DNA of 64,000 nt, taken from positions 37,897,127 to 37,961,126 of the forward strand of contig NC_080043.1 of the NCBI RefSeq assembly GCF_012489685.1. Reading direction: 5' to 3'. The position numbers were made by a program, and so were the translations under genes. The notes under the pieces were generated by a model. The model was not told the DNA's origin. It searched no databases and was given only the letters and a program-made list of their open reading frames with translations. This DNA is from Lotus japonicus. Taxonomy: Eukaryota; Streptophyta; Magnoliopsida; Fabales; Fabaceae. Positions 56,270-64,000 of this stretch are shown piece by piece. The first letter of the stretch is position 1, and each line of letters begins with the position of its first letter.

Positions 56270-57209
56270 TCCTCGTCGGCGAACTCGCCTTCTCGATCTC
56301 TCGCAAGCCTTCAACGACTTCTTCACCTGCAGCAGGGACATTCCGAAGAGTTGCAGCGCCTTGCTACACTTTCAGAGAACCGACCCACAACTCCATCTCA
56401 ACCTGAATCACACTCATCTTCTCCCAAAAACAACAGCAAGAAAACCAAAAACACCACAAATCCCTAATAGCCCCATATTGCAATCCCAAACTGCCCTGAA
56501 GCAAACCTGAACTTCGTTCTACCTCTGGATCCTCCAAGCCAGGGTCGTAAATGATTACAAGGATCAGAATCTAAGACGCATGGGTGTATGATTCAGAGAA
56601 AAAAGATTGAGACAGCGTGCGTGATGCGTGTTTGTTTGGAGTGGGGCCCTCTGCAACACAAAACCAGGGGATCTGATGAACCATCTCGATCTTCTTCCAT
56701 GTTTCTTGCTTCACCTTGCTTCAACCCAGATCTTGCTTCAAACCCTTTTCTCTTTTCCATCACCTAAGGTAGAACGAAGGTTCCATCATATCGAGATCCA
56801 GATGCAGTTACAGGTTGCGGAGAGCGAGCAAGGTTTATTGATGACTTGATGTTGTTGCCTTTGGTGTTAGTGTTTGTGTTACTGGTTGTTTTCTGATCTG
56901 GAACTGTGAAACCATCGGAGGCGGTTGGAGGCGGAGCCGGCCACATCGGGGTTGGGGCTCGCAGAGGAGGAGGCGGAGTATGAGCTGAGGCTCCGGCGGA
57001 AGGTGGTGGTTGTGGTGGAGAGCATAAACAGTGAGAAAGGGAGAAGAAGAGAGTCTATTTACTCTATTGCCCTTTTATCATCTATTAAATCCTAACCATC
57101 CAATAAAAGAATATTCTAAGATTCTCAGATCCAACGGCATATGATGATGGTCCACCGGTGGTCCGATTTGAAACTTGCCCACCCTAGTGGGCACCCATAA
57201 TTATTGTTG

Positions 57210-57338
57210 TGGTGGCTATGCTTTGCTTCAATGCTTCTTTCTATGCTTCCACGTCACCTATTTCATGCAATGTCTCGTGCTTTGATGGTTTGGTCCTTCA
57301 CGGCCAGATGGAAGTGTTGTGTCTTGTGCATATTATAA
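57210..57338 (-). repeat. Duplicate of the 2S albumin distal promoter
   Basis: 'gtggctatg', CAATGCTTCTTTCTATGCTT, CACGTCAC, TTTCATGCA and CACGGCCAGATGGAA recur in the same order and orientation as 51292-51435. Subtracting the Mutator-like element and one TSD copy gives a ~205-bp offset, i.e. a direct tandem duplication present before that insertion. It retains one RY motif (57264-57269). Confidence 0.85.
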
Positions 57339-57339
57339 A

Positions 57340-57372
57340 CTAGTATAGAGCCCGTTCGATGCACCTGTAAAC
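57340..57372 (-). mobile_element. Probable Helitron 3' terminus
   Basis: Read on the minus strand the sequence ends ...GGGCTCTATACTAG followed by T, the CTAG|T end of Helitrons. Homology with the albumin promoter copy stops exactly here (57339). A Helitron would extend to the right; a candidate region with CCGTACAACGCACGGG (63069-63084) resembles Helitron terminal hairpins but was not confirmed as an end. Confidence 0.4.
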
Positions 57373-58290
57373 ATTTAGACAACCCCTTTATCATGGGTCA
57401 TTTAGTCAATTAGTTTGTATGATTTCCTAAATTTTTTACGATAAGGTTGGGTACTAATTCAATTAACCAGCATTTGAGCAACATATATTATATACCTTAT
57501 TCGTACATTTTTGTAAGAATTATTTATTTATCTTTTACATGTAAGATCGCGCTGAGATCACACCCACAAGCTTCATACTAATCATAAAGGGAAAACCCAT
57601 GATAAAAGATAAATAAATAATTCCCTTTTAATTAGATAATTGTGCAGTAATAAGTTTGGTTGGCCCTTTACGATTAGTAAGAATTATTTATTTTTTGGCA
57701 ATTTTTATCATTTTATCATTTTATCATTGATTAGGGTTTAACGTTGTGATTTGATGCGGCGATTGTAATTTCAAAAACTATTCTCTCCAGAAGTTCTCTG
57801 GTTCATGGATTTCCTCTTTGAAGCTCTTCCTTCATACTCTTCCATCTCAAGGTAATTTTCTTCTTCACATCTTCTATTGTGGCTTGGTTTAGGGTTTCAT
57901 ATACTTGGGGAATTTCATGGTAATCAAGTGTATGGTACATATTAGCTATAGTATCAGTTAATGTTAGATGTGAAAGGTTTTTATGTTGCTTTTGATTGTC
58001 CGCCGAAGCAATTATCTGTTTCATTCAATCTTGTGTGTTTGTGTGTAGCTCTACATGTAAATTCAATGCTTCAAAGCTTTAATGTTGCAGTAATGGAAAG
58101 ATTGGGGTTTCAATTGAAGCCTAATGTCAGGTTTTTCTTCTCTTTTTCAGCATTGATGTTTCTTTGGCAACACTAGTCACTCTTATCTTGGAGATGCTTT
58201 CTGGTGTCACCATGAATTCCGCCTTTCGTTTCCTTGTCGTGTAGCACATGTTTTTTAGTGTTTAAAGTTTTGAGAGTGTGCCATGTATAA
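57373..58290. other. Unassigned sequence right of the Helitron-like end
   Basis: About 0.9 kb. The region near 57780-57990 looks gene-like (short exon-like pieces with GGTAAT donors) but I recognise no protein; the 73-codon minus-strand frame at 57803-58024 has no known motif. Confidence 0.4.
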
Positions 58291-59098
58291 CTAGGACTTT
58301 CGCTCGGTATTGGACCGAGGCTTTTGTTCACACGCATATTTCCCGTAAGAGCAGGTGTGGCCCCACCAGCCTTATTAGGCGGGGTCTTACAGTTGCTCGG
58401 GGCCCAATGACCATATAGGTTGCCCGAGACTTTTGGCCTAGTTAAAAATGCTCGCCCGTGTTTCGGGAAGACTTGACTCACCCATATTTCGGGGAGGTTC
58501 TTTGGATAAGAAACTTATCCGCACACGTCGCCTGCAGGGGCTACGGTCAGCGCCAGACTTTCCGAAGCGATCCCCACACATCAAGGTCGTGTTGGGATCG
58601 CCACCTTCAGGGATTTTTTTCCACCAGGCTGCCGTCTCAGGTTAGTAGTTAGGAGTATTGCTGAGAATATCCTTTTGTATTTGATTTTTGTAAATTTTAC
58701 ATCGAGGGATGCCTCGTTAAAAAACTCCCGTGTTGGAGGAAAAGAGTGCATCTTTATTTTTAGTCCAATTTTCTTGGTTGTTTCCTCGCCATATTCTCAC
58801 TTTGCGACTGCTCCCTTGATCAGAGTATCGTACCCAGTATTTCGTCCTTTTCGCCCTACTTGATGCGTCGGGCTGATTTCGTTGGCCTCTTACCCCTATC
58901 CTCCAATTGTCCGCGTTTCCTCTAATCCTGACGACACCGCAACTGGCCATCTTTCCCTTCTGCCTCCCCCTTTTCTTCAGTCCCAGCTCGCCGACGAATT
59001 TCCCTTTTTCCTGCCTTTAACTTTGCCCCTTCTTCCCTCTCTCTTTCCTTCTGCGCGGGTGGGCTAAATGTGGGCAGCCCCCCGAAAGTGGTTCCCTT
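58291..59098 (-). mobile_element. 3' non-coding part of the Tat-like Gypsy element
   Basis: GC-richer sequence with phrases such as GGGATGCCTCGTTAAAAAAC (58707-58726) that I associate with the 3' region of plant Tat-lineage elements. It adjoins the truncated pol start at 59099. No 3' LTR was found to the left. Confidence 0.45.
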
Positions 59099-60030
59099 TC
59101 ATTCCCAACTAAAAAGGTCAACGTTGTCCTCTACCAACTCACTCAGGAGCCGCTCTTGTTTAAAGGTGAGCCTAGGCTCAATCGCTAGTACGCCTCTCCT
59201 AGATGCATCCATGTCCCAACTCTCTCCATATAACTCGCTACTCGTATGAGTAAGGTGTCCTACTCGCCCTGCCTTCTGGGCCCCCTCACCCAAACTTTTC
59301 CGCTTCTTCACCTTATTCTCTTTTCTGCTATCCAGCTTTCCTCGCCTGCCCACGTCACTCTGGCCTTGTTTAGCCGGACGCTCTTGCCCGCCCTCAGTTA
59401 CCACGGGCTCATGACACCTGTGTCCTTCGCCAGCTCCCCTCCTACCATACAAGTTTATGCAATCGCTGCAACATTTCATCGCCCCCCTCTGATCCATCGC
59501 AATTTTTCCATTTCCCCCACATAGCAATGGATACCTTGCCGCGAGGTAGGGCGTGGATGTCACCGCATGGAGACGACCTAAAATGTCTCGTCCTATGATG
59601 ATGTCATAAACTGCCACAACCTGTAGGACCTTACCCTTAAAAGCTCGGCGTCCTCGCCCTTTCCAAAAACTGTGTCCAATTCCGCATAGCCGCGTACCTG
59701 AACCCGCGTTCCTGAGAAACCTACCAGGTTTCCTGTGTATGGTATCAGATCCCTGTCTGTAAGCCCCAATCGTTCGAATGCATCCCTGGAGATGATATCC
59801 GCGGACCTGCCTCGGTCCAAAAACACTCTCTGCACATTGAAACATTTAATTCTTACCATTATCACCGGCGGGTCATCTGCATGGGATGCGATGTTGCTGC
59901 CGTAAAGGCCCCCTGTGATTGTGTTAACCGCTCCGGCCATCGCCCCGCCCCTGTCGTAGACATCTTCCTCTGTTTCCTTCCCTTTCGCCACATTCATCTT
60001 CTCGTTTCCTGCATTCGGCGCTCGCTTCAT
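59099..60030 (-). pseudogene. Tat-like Gypsy protease region, frameshifted, RT missing
   Basis: Two overlapping frames, 60030-59593 and 59845-59099. The first has the retropepsin region CFNVQRVFLDRGRSADIISRDAFERLGL, where the family consensus active site D-x-G-S-S reads DRGRS. It then has PYTGNLVGFSGTRVQVRGYAELDTVFG. The second takes over with VAVYDIIIGRDILGRLHAVTST and ends LLSELVEDNVDLFSWE and a stop, just where RT should begin. RT, RNase H and integrase are absent up to 58291. Protease normally processes the gag-pol polyprotein; this one is probably inactive. Confidence 0.8.
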
Positions 60031-61264
60031 GCTGTCCTCGTCTAAACCATGTCCTGCGACCTCGCGGTTGTCTTGCCTTGATCAACTGCCTAATTTGGCC
60101 CCTCAGAGATAAACAATCACTGGTTTTATGGCCTTCTAGGTTGTGAAATTCACACCACTTGGTCCGACCTTTGACGTTGTGCCGGGGGTCGATTCCGTCC
60201 TCGCCATCCTCGTCTGTTTCCGCAGCCATCGCCCCCAGGAGTGACTTTGCCAATTCTTAGCCCGCGTCCCCCTCTGACCTTTTTCGTCGGCGAGAGTTCG
60301 TTGCCCGCCGAGAACGCTTGCGCTCCACATTATCTTTCTTCGAATAGAGTGGTCTTTCCTTGATTTCCTAAATTAATTGGCCAACTTCCTTAACCTTTCG
60401 CACATTACTTGCCTCTTTCTCCTGTATCCGCTTCCTCGCCAGCGACACCTTTGCTGCCCTCAGCCGTTTCCTCTCACGCGCCTCATTTTCCTCTTCTATG
60501 ATGTAGTCTCTCGCTCTGGCACGTACCTCCGTCATCGAGCGCGGTGGTTTCCTACTCAGCTCGCAGCTCAACTTTCTTGACGACAATCCGCTCCTAAAAG
60601 CGCATACGCATGTTCGAGGCTCAGCCTCCTCAAATCTCGCGGATGCGGTGCTGTACCGTTCCACGTACTGCTTCAACGTCTCTCGCACCTCTTGCCAAAT
60701 CTGAAACAGATGCTCGACCTCGCTGGCAGAGAAATGGCTCAGGAATTTCGACGCGAAGTCGCGGAACTTCTTTATGGATCCCTGTGGCAGGGCCATAAAC
60801 CAAGTCATTGCTGCGCCTCGGAAAGTGGAGGGAAGCATTCTACACTTTACCGCATCAGAAACCGCGCTAATCGCCATTTTCTTATTGAAACGTAGCAGAT
60901 GATCTTGCGGATTGGTTCTTCCGTCATACGTTTCCAACACGAGGCTTGTCATACCGTCTGGTATGGTCACCTCTCGCACTGTTGCCGAGAAAGGTTTGAT
61001 CGCCGCAACGGCCTCAGCCTCCTCCTCCTCGTCATTCCACTGCTTGAGGTGATAATACTTCAATTGCTCCTGCAAACACTCATTCTGCAGTCTCAAGTCG
61101 CCACTCAGCGCACAGCGTGCCTCTGTCCGACGATGCCTACTTGACCTCGCGGTGCATGGGGAATAAACGCGGCTCCGTTCCGGTTCCCCGCTACACTGTT
61201 GGCGAAATAATTCCATCAAGCTCTGTCGATGAAGCAAGAATTCAACCAAAAATCTCCAAATCAC
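59924..61264 (-). pseudogene. Tat-like Gypsy gag, interrupted
   Basis: The first part (61264-60368) contains the retrotransposon gag domain: TSLVLETYDGRTNPQDHLLRF, CRMLPSTFRGAAMTWF, FASKFLSHFSASE, and a basic C-terminus with ERKRLRAAKVSLARKRI. After a stop near 60368, the same frame reopens at 60253 with a Cys-His cluster (WCEFHNLEGHKTSDC) followed by LRGQIRQLIKA, the region usually preceding protease in Tat elements. Gag forms the particle around element RNA. The N-terminus (about 61200-61080) is duplicated at 61663-61845. Confidence 0.82.
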
Positions 61265-61339
61265 AGAAAACCTCTTAGAAAATCGAATTTCTCCAAACTA
61301 AATTGCGATCCACGTAGTCCGGGAATCAAAATCTACCGT

Positions 61340-61357
61340 TCCCCACAGACGGCGCCA
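61340..61357 (-). other. Primer binding site of the Tat-like element
   Basis: Minus strand TGGCGCCGTCTGTGGGGA, two bases inside the LTR end. TGGCGCCG... is the characteristic primer site of Tat/Athila-type Gypsy elements. A second copy lies at about 61948-61965. Confidence 0.85.
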
Positions 61358-61359
61358 AA

Positions 61360-61677
61360 TGTTCCATCACGAACATTGAGATGAGGTATAGTACCTAAGA
61401 TGCAAGGAACGTGATGTGAGATTTCTAGAGAGAAGTGAGAGTGTAACCGCTTAGAGAGAGAGAGTAACTGAATTTCAAGCTTGTTATTGTACAAATGAGC
61501 TAAGAGAGTCCCTTACAATTGGTATCCTTCCCCTATTTATAGTTGGGGGAATTGGGCCTAGCGCCTCTAAATCATTCTAATGGGCCAGTTGGGCCTTCGG
61601 GGCAAGGGCCCAAGTCCCTAATGTAATCCCCGCCTCAAGCCAGCGCCCCTAGGCGAGGGACCCTAGGGTCTCGCCCA
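61360..61677 (-). repeat. LTR of the Tat-like element, copy 1
   Basis: 318 bp, from TGTTCCATCACG to GGTCTCGCCCA. It contains a TATA-like CTATTTATAG at 61534-61543. It is the 5' LTR of the gag region to its left. Confidence 0.85.
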
Positions 61678-61681
61678 GTCC

Positions 61682-61967
61682 AGACACTCATTTTGCAGTC
61701 TCAAGTCACCACCCAAGGCACGACGTGCCTCTGCCCGGCGGTGCCTATCTAACCTTGCGGTGCGCGGGGAAGAAACGTGGCTCCGTTCCGGCTCCTCACT
61801 ATACTGTTGGCGAAACAACTCCATCAAGCTCTGTCGGCGAGGCAAGGATTCGATAAAAAATCTCCAAATTGCAGAAAACCTCCTAGAAAATCGAATTTCT
61901 CCAAACTCAATTGCAAACCACGTAGTCCGGGAATCAAAATCTACCGGTCCCCACAGACGGCGCCAAA
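61682..61967 (-). pseudogene. Duplicated gag start and leader between the two LTRs
   Basis: About 286 bp matching 61074-61359 (SLMELFRQQ, ALGGDLRLQNECL on the minus strand), including the primer site. It abuts the outer edge of LTR copy 1. Confidence 0.85.
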
Positions 61968-62282
61968 TGTTCCATCATGAACATTGAGATGAGGTATAGT
62001 ACCTAAGGTGCAAGGAACGTGATGTGAGATTCCTAGAGAGAATGAGGGTGTAACCGCTTAGAGAGAGAAAGTAACTGAATTTTAAGCTTGTTATTTCTCA
62101 AATGAGTCAAGAGTCTTTTACAATTGGTATCCCTCCCCTATTTATAGTTGGGGGAGTTGGGCCTAGCGCCTCTAACTCATCCTAATGGGCCAGCTGGGCC
62201 TTCGGGACAAAGACCCAAGTCCCTGATGTGATCCTCGCCTTAGGCCAGCGTCCCTGGACGAGGGACCCTGGGGTCTCGCCCA
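61968..62282 (-). repeat. LTR of the Tat-like element, copy 2
   Basis: 315 bp, TGTTCCATCATG to GGTCTCGCCCA, with its own CTATTTATAG at 62139-62148. By eye it differs from copy 1 at about 10% or fewer positions. The 3-base-pair length difference and scattered substitutions show it is not a recent copy. Confidence 0.85.
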
Positions 62283-63265
62283 GTAATGTTTTTATTAATG
62301 GAAAATAAATTTAATATAATTAATTTTAGTATTTTTTTCATAATTTTAGGAGTGCATATTTATGTGTATAACTATAATAATTTGATAGTGAGAATAATAT
62401 GAGGATTAAAAAAAAAATAGATCTATACTACTAATTTATTTATGTTAAAATATTAAGGTTATGAGCTCCCACGGGGAGGAACATTTTACATGAAAATTTG
62501 TTCAGGTTTTAAAAAAACAGATGTTACAAAGTGGCTTGAAAATTCTAATCATAGATGAAGAAGGAAATGTTTCAAACAGAACCCATAATGTTGTGTATAA
62601 AGAAGTATTTAAAAATATTTGGTAAGTGAAAGGTATGTAGTACAACAGCAGTTAATTTTTTTTTAATATAACCCTAATCTGATTGTGATCAGTTGTTGGC
62701 AATCTGCTTCATGTCTCAGAGGTGACTGTATTTTCCATTATCTAATTGTTTCCAAGATATATCAGGTCTATTTAAACTTGGCATCAAATGAATTAATTGT
62801 TTTTTGCTGTTAAGCTAAACATAACTCATTGATGTGTTACTTTATTGCAGTGTATGAAACTAAGCTTTTTGATCACAAGTATGAAGATAGGATTTGTGGT
62901 GATCATTCCACATTATTGGCTGTATTAGGTTGTTGGATTATTTTCTAAGTTTCAGTTGTACTATGTACATGATATCACTTATTTTGATTAATTTGAAATT
63001 ATTTCATTAATTTAGTTCTTTTTATAAATTTAACTCACAGGACGTTCAAAAAAAAAAACCTCACAAGTAAATCAACTCGCCGTACAACGCACGGGTAACA
63101 AAACAATTCCTTTCAACAAAGAAGATATCATCCTTCCAGGCAGCTACTACGGGTAGCGCGTGAATTCATTACCCTTTCCCACGCGTAGAGAATAGAGATC
63201 CATCTTCACACGTGACGCTTATGTCAATATTTCATTACAACTGGACTTTACCCAACCCCACCTTA
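62283..63265. other. AT-rich spacer, nothing firmly recognised
   Basis: About 1 kb. A short stretch at 62855-62930 has a protein-like look but no family assignment. The potential hairpin CCGTACAACGCACGG lies at 63069-63083. Confidence 0.45.
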
Positions 63266-63408
63266 CGTTTCTTTATATATTTTCTTCTTCCAAAGTCACT
63301 TTTTTCCTTAACTTTTTCTCTCCACCCAAACGAAGCGTTTCGCAGAAGGTTCTTCCTTATCCATTTTTAGGGTTCCAATTCTCCATCGAAACCCTTAATC
63401 AGGATCAG
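63266..63408 (+). promoter_or_regulatory. Promoter and leader exon of the right-edge gene
   Basis: TATATAT at 63274-63280, then a pyrimidine-rich start region. The leader has TTTTAGGGTT (63365-63374), the complement of the AACCCTAA telo-box core common in plant translation-machinery genes, and ends CAG|GTAACG at 63408. Confidence 0.65.
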
Positions 63409-63925
63409 GTAACGTCCAATTCTTGTTCCGTTTTGTTTTCTTTATCATAGATCTATTTTCTCCAACCGTCAATTTTAGGGTTTGGCTTGATTTCTTTCGT
63501 GGTAATTGTCGTCTGAATTCGATTGATTTTGAGGGTTTTATTCTGTTTCGATTGGATTTTGGTGAAAATCTTGTATTTTCTGTGACTTGGGATGTTACTT
63601 TTATCCTTTGCGATGACTCGATATGCCTTTCACAGATATATCTGATTCTTGTTTATTTAAAGGAATATTCAATTTGTTCATTGAATTTTCTTATTGAATT
63701 TGTTTTGCCAGATTTTGAATCATTTGATTTTATTAGATTTGCTGTTTCTCTAAACATGAGTTTTTTTTGTTACTAAGATCAGTTTGTGATCGGTCAGGGT
63801 ACTGAGGTAGTATGTTTTGTTTATCAGTGCTGATAGATATATTGTTGTTGACAATGATTTTGATGCTGTATTATTCTGGAGTTTGGAGTCATAGTAATTC
63901 ACTAACATTTTCATTCTGAATCCAG
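63409..63925 (+). other. Intron in the 5' leader
   Basis: 517 bp, T-rich, donor GTAACG and acceptor AATCCAG. The 117-codon frame within it (63423-63776) is a chance frame through T-rich sequence (Phe/Leu/Ile-rich) and not a gene. Confidence 0.7.
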
Positions 63926-63975
63926 GTCTGAATAGTTTGTTTGGTTGGATCTTCTGCTTCGGAGAGCCAAATTTC

Positions 63976-64000
63976 ATGTCTGAACTAGACGCAGCTATTC
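63976..64000 (+). CDS. Start of a probable translation initiation factor eIF1 (SUI1), cut by window edge
   Basis: First ATG after the leader acceptor. The eight visible codons read MSELDAAI, closely resembling the conserved N-terminus of plant eIF1 (a short protein beginning MSELD/MSDLD with Ile at position 8). The TATA box, spliced leader and telo-box core are in keeping with that. eIF1 binds the 40S subunit near the P site and enforces start codon fidelity. Eight residues cannot prove it, and any other protein starting MSELD is possible. Confidence 0.42.

Larger units (their letters stand above)
51487..57195. mobile_element. Mutator-like element (possible Pack-MULE), carrying a Copia element
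   Basis: Flanked by an exact 9-bp duplication CATAATTAT (51478-51486 and 57196-57204). Termini pair over about 45 bp: GGTGCTCACT...GGGCAAGTTTCAAA on the left, GGTGCCCACT...GGGCAAGTTTCAAA read inward on the right, both followed by a CCACCGGTGGACCA palindrome. Without the Copia insertion it is about 1.2 kb. Its interior (51590-51755, 56275-57050) is GC-rich, contrasts with the AT-rich ends, and has leader- or exon-like Pro/Ser-rich frames, as in elements that have captured host gene pieces. The parent gene was not recognised. Confidence 0.88.

Noticed and set aside
57803..58024. 73-residue minus-strand frame
   Set aside because: No recognisable motif and interrupted by splice-like signals on the other strand; not supported.
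63060..63090. Helitron 5' end partnering 57340
   Set aside because: The GC-rich hairpin-like CCGTACAACGCACGG is suggestive, but no TC terminus with an A|T target could be fixed.
63423..63776. 117-residue Phe-rich frame
   Set aside because: Lies within a T-rich intron with good splice sites in the leader of the right-edge gene; composition explains it.
1..64000. A new defence, toxin or secondary-metabolite system
   Set aside because: Every long frame is accounted for by known transposon families or by a few ordinary plant genes; the unusual features here are structural (nesting, fold-back, promoter splitting), not a new gene system.

Overview
The window is nuclear DNA of a flowering plant, most likely a legume. 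It is AT-rich, its host genes have introns, and it is dominated by plant transposon families: SIRE-type Copia with an extra ORF after pol, a Tekay-like chromodomain Gypsy, a Tat-like Gypsy with a TGGCGCC primer site, PIF/Harbinger, Mutator-like, CACTA, Stowaway, LINE and a probable Helitron end. The legume call rests mainly on a 2S albumin of the delta-conglutin type and on SIRE-family elements. I cannot name the species. I see no rRNA, tRNA, CRISPR or bacterial feature.

Host genes are few. (1) ER membrane complex subunit EMC8/EMC9, minus strand, five exons between 48041 and 45341, apparently intact (205 residues). (2) A single-exon 2S albumin seed storage protein, minus strand, 51166-50726, with RY-type seed motifs upstream. 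(3) At the right edge, a plus-strand gene with a TATA box, a spliced 5' leader and the first eight codons of what looks like translation initiation factor eIF1 (SUI1). (4) Two tandem, stop-containing copies of the C-terminal exon of an oligopeptide transporter (OPT), 40.75-41.70 kb.

Left region (1-7.7 kb): an LTR inserted into a LINE ORF1, an LTR-free stretch holding three inverted-repeat DNA elements (two with exact 9-bp target duplications, as in Mutator-like elements), and a 5'-truncated LINE tail.

Central region (7.74-33.45 kb): a four-layer nest that can be unpacked base by base. A solo Copia LTR (7742-8449 + 33240-33447, TSD AATCA) was hit by a full SIRE-like Copia element (8450-33234, TSD GAATA). 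The right LTR of that element was hit by a PIF/Harbinger element (17066-32622, TSD TAA). That element was in turn hit by a Tekay-like Gypsy element (24097-32556, TSD TCTCC). All four target duplications are exact, and LTR divergence by eye (about 3-4% for the Copia, about 0.7% for the Gypsy) agrees with the nesting order.

Right region (33.45-64 kb): another solo Copia LTR (34270-35433), an LTR-like terminus, a CACTA terminus, the OPT fragments, EMC8/9 and the 2S albumin. Upstream of the albumin, a ~205-bp promoter duplication is split by a Mutator-like element (51487-57195, TSD CATAATTAT). That element contains a Copia element (51760-56269, TSD TCCTC) whose 5' LTR and gag are folded back in inverted orientation. 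A probable Helitron 3' end, a Tat-like Gypsy element lacking its RT-RNase H-integrase, and a duplicated LTR-leader unit follow, and then the eIF1-like gene. No transposon in the window looks fully coding-competent. The only large uninterrupted mobile-element frames are the Copia post-pol ORF and the truncated Gypsy pol.
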